Assembly (NCBI GenBank): GCA_038213375.1
Contig: JBBQTB010000013.1
Coordinates: forward strand, 62,001 to 126,000
Length of the DNA: 64,000 nt
Reading direction: 5' to 3'
Origin: JAAUTT01 sp038213375
GTDB lineage: Bacteria; Bacteroidota; Bacteroidia; Bacteroidales; JAAUTT01
Positions 44,076 to 51,608 of the stretch are shown piece by piece. A program made the position numbers and the translations under genes. How positions within the stretch are numbered: the stretch's first letter is position 1; each line of letters begins with the position of its first letter. The notes beneath the pieces are model-generated. The model was not told where the DNA came from and ran no database searches. It saw only the letters and a program-made list of their open reading frames with translations.

Positions 44076-45555
44076 ATTTTTGATTTTTAATATATTCAAC
44101 AACCAAACTAGCAGCAATTTCCCCGGAAATAATTGAAGGAGGAACACCGGGACCGGGCACAGTTAGTTGACCACAATAAAACAAATTAGAAACCTTTTTG
44201 CTTTTCATTTTAGGTTTAAATATTGCAGTTTGCAATAAAGTGTTCGCCAATCCATAAGCATTCCCTTTAAAAGCGTGATAATCAGTTTCGAAATCACGAT
44301 GGGCATATATTCGTTTAAAAATAACATGCGTTTTTATAATGTCGCCAGTAATAAACTCTAATCGATCCATGACTAAATCGTAATATCGTTCGCGAATTTC
44401 TTCTGTGTCCTTAAGTCCGGGAGCAACAGGAATGAGAATGATTACATTTTCAAATCCATCGGGAGCCACAGATAAATCGGTTTTCGAACTAACTGATACA
44501 TAAATGGCAGGATTTGTTGGCCATTGCGGGTTTTTATAAATTTCATCCGCATGTTTACTAAAATCCTGATCAAAAAAAAGATTATGATGTAACAGATTTT
44601 TAACTTTCTTATTAATGCCCAGAAAAAACAAAAGGGCAGAAGGCGCCAATTTTCGCGATTGCCAATACTTTTCAGAATAAGCCCTATATTCTTCCGGTAG
44701 CAATTTCTGTTCGATGTGGTGATAATCACCGCTCGCAATTAAAATATTTGTTTTTACAGATGACCCATTAACTATAATTTCTTCAACTTTTTTATTATTT
44801 ACTTCAATATTATTCACTTCGCTATTAAAATGAACTTTAACACCAAGTGACGAATTTAAATCTATCATCGCGTCAACTACCTTACTCATTCCACCTTCCG
44901 GATACCACGTACCTAATACCAGGTCGGCATAGTTCATCATGCTATATAGCGCAGGAGTTTCTGACGGTGTTGCTCCCAAAAATATAACGGGAAATTCAAG
45001 TATTTTTATAATCCGTGGATCCTTAAATTTTGATTTCACATAAGATGTCATGGATTGAAAAAAATCAAGTCTGGATATTCCTTTTATTAGCTTGAAATCA
45101 AAATACTCAAAAATAGAATTGCCAGGCTTGTAAACAATTTCTTTAATTCCAATATTGTATTTAAATTCGGCATCACTTAAAAATTTCTTAAGCTTATCGG
45201 AACTTCCAGGTTCAATCTGTTCAAACAAATTATAGAGTTCATTCAAACTGGCAGGAACATCAATAAATTCATCTTTGCCAAAAAACATCCTATACGAAGG
45301 ATCTAATCGTTTTAAGGTATAAAAATCTTCCACGGATTTTCCAAATAGGGCAAAGTATCGCTCAAAAACATCAGGCATCCAGTACCACGTAGGTCCCATA
45401 TCAAAAGTAAAGCCATCGGATTGCAGTTTGGATGCCCTGCCGCCAGGCTGAGAATTTTTTTCGTAAACATCCACGTTAAATCCTTTTTGAGCCAATACAC
45501 CAGCTGCTGAAAGCCCTGAAAATCCTGCACCAATTATTGAAACACTTTTTGTCAT
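44059..45555 (-). CDS. crtI: Phytoene desaturase
   Basis: A 498-residue FAD enzyme that desaturates phytoene to lycopene. The FAD-binding start SIIGAGFSGLSAAGVLAQKGFNVDVYEKNSQPGGRA and the C-terminal signature GQLTVPGPGVPPSIISGEIAA are those of CrtI. It is the first gene of the operon crtI-crtB-unknown-crtZ-cyclase, expected to make zeaxanthin. The upstream 181 bp are shared with the divergent M16 peptidase gene. Confidence 0.95.
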   Translation of the reverse strand: MTKSVSIIGAGFSGLSAAGVLAQKGFNVDVYEKNSQPGGRASKLQSDGFTFDMGPTWYWMPDVFERYFALFGKSVEDFYTLKRLDPSYRMFFGKDEFIDVPASLNELYNLFEQIEPGSSDKLKKFLSDAEFKYNIGIKEIVYKPGNSIFEYFDFKLIKGISRLDFFQSMTSYVKSKFKDPRIIKILEFPVIFLGATPSETPALYSMMNYADLVLGTWYPEGGMSKVVDAMIDLNSSLGVKVHFNSEVNNIEVNNKKVEEIIVNGSSVKTNILIASGDYHHIEQKLLPEEYRAYSEKYWQSRKLAPSALLFFLGINKKVKNLLHHNLFFDQDFSKHADEIYKNPQWPTNPAIYVSVSSKTDLSVAPDGFENVIILIPVAPGLKDTEEIRERYYDLVMDRLEFITGDIIKTHVIFKRIYAHRDFETDYHAFKGNAYGLANTLLQTAIFKPKMKSKKVSNLFYCGQLTVPGPGVPPSIISGEIAASLVVEYIKNQKYERTF

Positions 45556-45736
45556 TTCAAACGAATGATTTTATATGATATAGACACTCTAATGGCTTTT
45601 TTGTTCATATAATAACAATGATATTTGTACATTTATTAACTCTAGGATAATTCTTAATAATAACTTTTTATTCAAATACATATAATATCAGTGAAGTTTT
45701 TATATATTTATTTTTTCAAAAACCTAAAAAATACAA

Positions 45737-47071
45737 ATGAAAAAAGTTAAAACACTTTTGTTCTTAGGCCTCCTGCTTTTGATAAGTGGACCGGGAAGCT
45801 TCGCGCAATCAGGCAAAATTGAATTTAAAGAATTTGACCTGAAAAATGGGTTACATGTTATTCTTCATTAGAATAATTCAACACCAACAGTGGCAATCAA
45901 TTTAGTGTATCACGTTGGCTCAAAAAATGAAAAGTCCGACCGCACGGGTTTTGCGCATTTCTTTGAACATTTAATGTTCGAAGGATCAGAAAACATCGAT
46001 AGAGGTGCATATTTTAAATATGTACAAAATGCCGGTGGCAATAACAATGCCTCTACCTCATTTGATATCACTCAATATTACGAAGTCCTTCCATCGAATC
46101 AGCTGGAACTTGGTTTGTGGTTGGAATCGGAAAGGATGCTTCATTTGAAAATTGACAGCACAGGAATTGAAACTCAACGAAAAGTAGTAAAGGAAGAGAG
46201 AAAACAATCGTTGGAAAATAGACCTTATGGAAGGCTTCTTTCGGAAGTTTTTTCAAATTCATTTAAAGTACATCCTTACCGTTGGATGCCTATAGGCGAA
46301 GCTCAGTATATTGACCAAGCCCAGAACTCAGAATTTAAGGACTTTTACAAACATTTCTATGTTCCGGAAAATGCTGTATTAGTAATTGCGGGCGATATTC
46401 AAATTGAAGCTTTAACTATAATGATTAAAAAATATTTTGAAGATATCCCAAACGGAAATCATGAGATATTCAGGCCAAAAGACAAAGAACCTATTCAAAC
46501 TAGTGAAATTAAAGTGAATACGTATGACAAAGTTCAATTACCGGTAGTTCTTTATGCATATCATATTCCCGCAATGGGAACGCCCGATTCATATTCCTTA
46601 GATATGTTACAAAAATGGATGGCCGGAGGTAAAAGTTCACAATTGTATAAATCATTGGTTGATCAGCAACAAATTGCCATGCAAGTTGGAGCTATCCCTT
46701 TTAGTTTGGAAGATGCAGGACTTTTCATTGCATATGGCTTTGCAAACCTCGGTAAAAAAGCTGAAGACCTTGATGCAGCTATTAATACTGAAATAGAAAA
46801 AGCAAAATCAAGGGAGATAAGTGATAGTGACTTTCAGAAAATAAAAAACCAAATTGAAAACGATTTTTATAGCCGAAATTCCACCATGCAAGGGATTTCC
46901 TCCACTTTGGCTAATTTTTATACCTATTTTAAAAATACTAACCTGATAAATACTGAAATTCAAAAATACCAGCAAATAACTAAAGAGGACATTAAACGAG
47001 TTGCAAATCAATATTTAAACCCCGAAAATCGTTTGGTTCTATATTATTTACCTGAATCATTTAAAAAATAA
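45737..47071 (+). pseudogene. M16 zinc peptidase interrupted by one in-frame TAG
   Basis: Reading from the ATG at 45737, a signal peptide (MKKVKTLLFLGLLLLISGPGSFAQ) and the conserved start of an M16 domain (FKEFDLKNGLHVILH) run to codon 45, which is TAG (45869-45871). The frame then continues without shift into NNSTPTVAINLVYHVGSKNE and an intact HFFEH metal site, to the end at 47071. The family usually has Gln or Glu at the interrupted place, so one base change (CAG or GAG to TAG) explains it. Without the stop the protein would be 444 aa. A GTG at 45890 could restart translation but would lack the signal peptide and first strand. It is the partner of the M16 gene 11 bp downstream. Confidence 0.8.
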
Positions 47072-47076
47072 GGAGG
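47070..47076 (+). promoter_or_regulatory. Strong Shine-Dalgarno sequence before the second M16 gene
   Basis: AAGGAGG overlaps the end of the first M16 gene and lies 6 bp before the ATG at 47083. Most starts in this window have only A-rich leaders, as is normal for Bacteroidota, so a full Shine-Dalgarno match is unusual. It could let the second gene be translated independently of the interrupted first one. Confidence 0.6.
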
Positions 47077-47082
47077 CATTTC

Positions 47083-49158
47083 ATGAAAAATCTATTATAT
47101 AGTATTGTTGTGTTAACTTTTACAGTAACCAGCATTTTTGCTCAGGTTGATAGGACAAAAGCTCCACAAGCGGCTCCTGCACCAAAAATTCAAATAGGTG
47201 ATTACACGAAGTTTGAATTAGCAAATGGATTAAAAGTATTTGTAGTTGAAAACCATCGACTACCAAGAGTATCATATTCCATTTCGTTAATATTCGATCC
47301 CGAAACAGAAGGTGCAAATAGTGGATTAGGATCAGTAACATCAGAACTTATCGGCACCGGAACTAAAACCAGAACTAAAGACCAAATAAATGAAGAAGTT
47401 GATTTTATCGCAGCTAGTTTAAGTGCGAATTCAGAAGGAATATATGCGTCGTCTCTGAAAAAGCACACCGAAAAATTACTTGATGTATTTGCAGATGTTA
47501 CCATGAACTCTGTCTTCAAAAATGAGGAGTTGGAGAAAATCAGAACCCAATCCCTTTCAGGTATAGCAGCAAACAAAGACGATCCTAATTCTATTTCAGC
47601 CAATGTATCATCAGCACTCACTTATGGAAAAAGTCATCCCTATGGTGAATTTGAAACAGAATCGTCAATAAAAAATATTTCACTGGACATGTGCTCCCAG
47701 TATTATCAGAAATATTTCAATCCAAATATTGCGTATTTATCCATCGTTGGTGACATTAAACCGGCTGAGGCTCAAAAACTAATCGAAAAATATTTTGGTA
47801 AATGGAAAAAAGGTATAGTAAAATCGCCAACCTATGCTAAACCTCAGCCCCCTAAGTCCACAGTGGTTGCAATAGTTGATAGGCCACAATCAGTTCAATC
47901 GGTAATAGATGTCAGTTATCCGGTTGACATAAATATTGGGAGCCCTGATTTTATTAAAACCAGAGTTACAAACACTATTCTTGGAGGTGGAATATTTCGG
48001 TTATTCCTCAACTTGCGTGAAAAACATGCCTTCACTTACGGAGCATATTCAAATTTCAATTATGATCCAATCATTGGAAACTTTAAGGCAAGCACAAGTG
48101 TCCGCAATGCTGTTACGGATAGTGCCGTGGGCGAAATACTTTACGAAATGAAACGTCTTCGTGAAGAACCTGTGCAAGAAAGCGAATTAAAAATGGTAAA
48201 AAATTATATGATGGGAAATTTTGCATTGTCATTGGAAAGACCGCAAACCATAGCCTCTTTCGCAATAAATACAGAACGATACAAACTCCCAAAAGATTTT
48301 TACTCAACCTATTTAAAACGAATTGAAGCTGTAACGCCGTCAGAAGTACAGGAAACTGCACAAAAATATATCTTACCGGATCAATCTGAAATTTTGGTTG
48401 TTGGCAAAGCTTCAGAAATTGCTGAAAAACTCAAAAAATACAGTAAAGATGGAAAACTAGAATATTACGATTCGGATGCAAACCTTTATGATCCTTCTCA
48501 AAAAGGTAAAACCATACCTGAAGGTGTTACAGCTCAATCGATACTTAAACAATACGTTGAGGCAATTGGCGGAATCGCCAATATATCAAAGGTTAAAGAT
48601 TTAACAATGAAAGGAAAAGTGTCCGTTCAGGGGATGGCATTAAGCATGAATATTGTTTATAAATTTCCTGGGAAATATTTATCTGAAATTGTTATGAACG
48701 GGCAAAATGTCCAAAAACAAGTATTGAATGATGGTAAAGGTAAAGCATCCGGCATGCAGGGAGCAAAAGATTTACAAGGCCCTGAGCTAGAAAAAATTAA
48801 AATGGAAGCAGAACTAGTCCCCGAGTTGAAGTATGAATCATTGGGTTATAAAACTGAAGTAAAAGAAATAGCGCAGGTAAGCGGTAAAGATGCTTATATG
48901 ATTGAAGTAACTTCGCCGTCCAAAGCCATTACTGTGGATTATTTCTCAGTTGAAACCGGACTAAAAGTTAAATCAATGACGGAACAGGATTCCCCTGCGG
49001 GAAAAATATCACAAGTAACTGAATTATTAGGGTATACCGAAGTAAACGGATTAAAATTTCCAAATAAAATGAAACAATCGGCTGGTCCTCAAACTTTCGA
49101 AATTTCTGTTGATGAAATTATTATAAATACAGACGTAAAAGATGAAATTTTCAACTAA
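47083..49158 (+). CDS. M16 family peptidase, inactive-type subunit, with C-terminal lipoprotein-sorting-like domain
   Basis: A 691-residue exported protein (signal peptide about 1-21, ending IFAQ). Residues 45-460 form two M16 halves, but the HxxEH zinc site is replaced (GLGSVTSELIGTGTKTRTK), so this is the non-catalytic partner of the neighbouring M16 gene. The R/Y-type motif ending REKHAFTYGAYS is present in the second half, as in the substrate-binding subunit. Residues about 490-691 form a further domain (EAIGGIANISKVKDLTMKGKVSVQGM...) that resembles LolA-like lipoprotein-binding folds. It should act with the upstream protein in the periplasm. Confidence 0.85.
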   Translation: MKNLLYSIVVLTFTVTSIFAQVDRTKAPQAAPAPKIQIGDYTKFELANGLKVFVVENHRLPRVSYSISLIFDPETEGANSGLGSVTSELIGTGTKTRTKDQINEEVDFIAASLSANSEGIYASSLKKHTEKLLDVFADVTMNSVFKNEELEKIRTQSLSGIAANKDDPNSISANVSSALTYGKSHPYGEFETESSIKNISLDMCSQYYQKYFNPNIAYLSIVGDIKPAEAQKLIEKYFGKWKKGIVKSPTYAKPQPPKSTVVAIVDRPQSVQSVIDVSYPVDINIGSPDFIKTRVTNTILGGGIFRLFLNLREKHAFTYGAYSNFNYDPIIGNFKASTSVRNAVTDSAVGEILYEMKRLREEPVQESELKMVKNYMMGNFALSLERPQTIASFAINTERYKLPKDFYSTYLKRIEAVTPSEVQETAQKYILPDQSEILVVGKASEIAEKLKKYSKDGKLEYYDSDANLYDPSQKGKTIPEGVTAQSILKQYVEAIGGIANISKVKDLTMKGKVSVQGMALSMNIVYKFPGKYLSEIVMNGQNVQKQVLNDGKGKASGMQGAKDLQGPELEKIKMEAELVPELKYESLGYKTEVKEIAQVSGKDAYMIEVTSPSKAITVDYFSVETGLKVKSMTEQDSPAGKISQVTELLGYTEVNGLKFPNKMKQSAGPQTFEISVDEIIINTDVKDEIFN

Positions 49159-49180
49159 TTAAATAACACTTCAATTGTAA

Positions 49181-49213
49181 ATCTCTCTCTGTTAAAGGGA
49201 GGGATTTTTTTTT
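49181..49213 (+). terminator. Terminator of the M16 operon
   Basis: A 9-bp stem (49181-49189 with 49197-49205, two G-T pairs), a 7-base loop and a run of nine T. It lies 22 bp after the stop codon. The T-run directly abuts the sigma-factor promoter. Confidence 0.85.
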
Positions 49214-49247
49214 GTAACTTTCGTAACTTTCCCGGGAGTTAATCGTC
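49214..49247 (+). promoter_or_regulatory. ECF-type promoter of the sigma-factor gene
   Basis: GTAACTTTC occurs twice in tandem (49214-49222 and 49223-49231). From the second copy, GTAAC-N16-CGTC (49223-49247) has the AAC/CGTC motifs and spacing of promoters read by extracytoplasmic-function sigma factors. The start codon is 22 bp further on. It suggests that the sigma factor drives its own gene. Confidence 0.6.
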
Positions 49248-49269
49248 ATAACATCGAATTCAGAAAAAC

Positions 49270-49755
49270 ATGAATATAGATCAATATAACACGAGTGTCG
49301 ATCTCTATTCCGACAATTTGTACCGTTTTATCCTTAAAAATATTAAAGACGAGGACAAAGCGAAAGATGTTGTGCAGGATAGTTTCGAAAAACTATGGAT
49401 AAAAATTGAAACGGTCTCACACGAAAAGGTAAAGTCATACTTGTTTTCAACAGCGTATCATACCATGATTGATTTGATTCGTAAAGAAAAGCGTATGACC
49501 GTTTTGGAAGAAACAAATATGGGGGAATATTCACATAGCGAACAATTCACCGATATCAACGAAATTCTTCATAATGCTTTAAACCGTCTACCAGAGATCC
49601 AGAGATCCGCGGTTTTGCTTCGCGACTACGAAGGTTACTCATACGAAGAAATTGGAGAAATTACTGGGTTAAATGAATCGCAAGTGAAAGTATACATTTT
49701 CAGGGCACGTGCTTTTCTTAAAAACTATATAGTAAGTCTCGAAATGGTGATTTAA
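49270..49755 (+). CDS. ECF-family RNA polymerase sigma factor
   Basis: A 161-residue sigma-70 family protein with region 2 (YRFILKNIKDEDKAKDVVQDSFEKLWIK) and region 4 (LPEIQRSAVLLRDYEGYSYEEIGEITGLNESQVKVYIFRARAFLK), lacking regions 1 and 3. Region 4 has the usual helix-turn-helix. A putative anti-sigma gene follows 12 bp after the stop. An ECF-type promoter lies upstream, which suggests self-activation. The stimulus is unknown. Confidence 0.93.
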   Translation: MNIDQYNTSVDLYSDNLYRFILKNIKDEDKAKDVVQDSFEKLWIKIETVSHEKVKSYLFSTAYHTMIDLIRKEKRMTVLEETNMGEYSHSEQFTDINEILHNALNRLPEIQRSAVLLRDYEGYSYEEIGEITGLNESQVKVYIFRARAFLKNYIVSLEMVI

Positions 49756-49767
49756 TTGATAAATAAA

Positions 49768-50862
49768 ATGGAAATAAACATAAATAACTACGAAGCTTTT
49801 TTTCTGGACTACCTTGAAGGTAATCTTGATAAATCTGCTTTGCAAAAATTTGAAGCATTCCTCGCAATTAATCCGGAATTAAAAGTAGATATTTTACCTG
49901 AAGATCTTATACCATTAATTTCAAAACCAATTATATACTCAAGTAAGGTATCTCTTAAAAAATTTGAATTTAACCTGTATCCTTTTTCACAATCAACTAT
50001 TGAAGAGTTATGCATTGCATATCACGAGCATCTGCTAACCGATGATAAAGAAAAAGAATTTCTCGCCTTTTTAACCACACATTCAAAATATGTAATTGAT
50101 TTTAACCTCTATGGTAAAACATATCTAAAACCTCAACTAAAAATAACTTTTGAAAACAAAGAACTATTATATCACGGCAAAGTAATAAAACGATTAATAA
50201 TTCCATTATATAAGTGGTTTTCGATTGCTGCCGGTGTGGCTTTATTTGTTGGTATTTATCTGAAATATTTTGATGAAAAGGTGGTAAGGGAAATGAATGT
50301 TATTACCTTGAATAAAACTGACAATACCCGAAGCATTGTTAATCAGAAAAAACCAATTAAAGCAAATTCCATAAACGCTTTAGTCAATGTTAACAATAAT
50401 TTTAATAAATTGTCATTTAGTAGTTTAAATAACCACACTTCAAGTAATAAATTAATGAATGAAAAAATACTGAATACCGAAATCACGCGCAAAGATACAA
50501 TGCATATAGCATCAATAAAACTAATAAACCCTTACGTTACTGATATAAAAAATTATTTAACTGAAAATGATTTACCAATTAAATCTATATTACCAACTAT
50601 AAATCAAGTAAATAAAACCAGTACATTTAAAGAATATGCCTTATCAGAAATAAAAAACAATTTGGGTTTGGAAAAAGTAGAGGATTCAAAAGGGAAACTC
50701 TCTTTCTTTAAAATTTTACAGGCAGGCGTTAATGGATATAATCAATTAACCGACTCAAATTTACAATTAACTGGCATCGCTGATAAATCCGGTAAATTAA
50801 TAGCCATGTCATTTAAAACAGAATCAGGTTTATTTCAGGTTCACCATAAACGGAATAAATAA
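49768..50862 (+). CDS. Putative membrane anti-sigma factor
   Basis: A 364-residue protein starting MEININNYEAFFLDYLEGNLD at the ATG at 49768; a TTG at 49756 is less likely. The first 145 residues are cytoplasmic and resemble the bacteroidotal anti-sigma start (short acidic region with YLEGNL). One membrane helix lies near 150-170 (LYKWFSIAAGVALFVGIYLKYF). The remaining 190 residues are periplasmic, rich in Asn and Lys, with no recognised domain. Its position behind an ECF sigma gene supports the role. No zinc-binding HxxxCxxC motif is present. Confidence 0.72.
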   Translation: MEININNYEAFFLDYLEGNLDKSALQKFEAFLAINPELKVDILPEDLIPLISKPIIYSSKVSLKKFEFNLYPFSQSTIEELCIAYHEHLLTDDKEKEFLAFLTTHSKYVIDFNLYGKTYLKPQLKITFENKELLYHGKVIKRLIIPLYKWFSIAAGVALFVGIYLKYFDEKVVREMNVITLNKTDNTRSIVNQKKPIKANSINALVNVNNNFNKLSFSSLNNHTSSNKLMNEKILNTEITRKDTMHIASIKLINPYVTDIKNYLTENDLPIKSILPTINQVNKTSTFKEYALSEIKNNLGLEKVEDSKGKLSFFKILQAGVNGYNQLTDSNLQLTGIADKSGKLIAMSFKTESGLFQVHHKRNK

Positions 50863-50905
50863 AAAAAAGGGTAGAAATATGTAGTTAAAATTTCTGCCCT
50901 TTTTT
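50863..50905. terminator. Bidirectional terminator
   Basis: AAAAAAGGGTAGAAA (50863-50877) pairs with TTTCTGCCCTTTTTT (50891-50905) with one G-T pair. A-run on one side and T-run on the other allow it to serve both the anti-sigma gene and the small DNA-binding gene that converges on it. Confidence 0.85.
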
Positions 50906-50922
50906 CTTTTTACTACATCCCT

Positions 50923-51180
50923 CTAATTAGTCTGATGTTCGTGTTGATTAATAATTGTTTGGGCCATATCCAAAATAGTAGTATCATCCAGCGAAACAAT
51001 ACCACCATCCGGTCCCTGTTCAACATGCATCCCAACACAATCTCCACTTTTGTAATGACTTCCACCAAAATAATTTCGAACCGTATCTTCAGTAACATTT
51101 AAACGGTCGGCAATGTTTCTAATACTGCCAGCAGGCAAATTATCCTTAATTTTTCTGAGTTCATTGAATGTAATATTCAT
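50923..51180 (-). CDS. Small DNA-binding protein with helix-turn-helix
   Basis: An 85-residue acidic protein. Residues 5-40 (FNELRKIKDNLPAGSIRNIADRLNVTEDTVRNYFGG) form a compact helix-turn-helix; the second half (GDCVGMHVEQGPDGGIVSLDDTTILDMAQTII) carries a short beta part and a final helix. Very similar small proteins are common and highly conserved in Bacteroidota, where they are usually named DNA-binding protein without known targets. It has its own upstream region of about 430 bp, shared with the TPR kinase. Confidence 0.82.
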   Translation of the reverse strand: MNITFNELRKIKDNLPAGSIRNIADRLNVTEDTVRNYFGGSHYKSGDCVGMHVEQGPDGGIVSLDDTTILDMAQTIINQHEHQTN

Positions 51181-51608
51181 AACTGAAAATTTTGAGGTTA
51201 GTAATTAAAACAGCACTCTAATTTAATAATAAATTTAAGGATAAGTTCATAAATAGAAGAGAATTTTTAATAATTTTATCATTTTTTTCTATTTAATTAA
51301 TAGCCATTTGTTCTGTAGGGAGTGTAACGTTCTCTTTTATTTAAACTTGAGTTCCAACAAATTAATAATAGATGCTAATTGCATTTTAGTTATAAATAAA
51401 CTTCAAAAATTAAGATACAATAAGCACTCTGAAATGAACGTTTATATCTGCAAGTATTGCTGGCATAATTCATTTTATTGCTATTTATATATGATTTCAT
51501 ACTTTGTTTCAAATATATTCCTCTAAATGTTTTATATTTTCGAGTAATTTAACCACATTTCAATTGATTGAAAATTCTGCTTTTCTAAATTAAATTGCGA
51601 ACATTAAT
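51181..51608. other. Divergent intergenic region before the TPR kinase
   Basis: About 430 very AT-rich bases. A 72-codon frame at 51308-51526 (rich in Cys, Tyr and Asn) has no recognisable features and no plausible leader, so I do not call it. No terminator or perfect bacteroidotal promoter was found, although the promoters of both flanking genes must lie here. Confidence 0.5.

Noticed and set aside
45869..45871. TAG reassigned to an amino acid in this genome
   Set aside because: argH (ending at 2877) uses TAG as a normal stop at its expected C-terminus, and no suppressor tRNA is seen here. A local mutation or error is simpler.
51308..51526. 72-codon frame upstream of the TPR kinase
   Set aside because: Many Cys, Tyr and Asn codons as expected from random AT-rich sequence; no leader or similarity.
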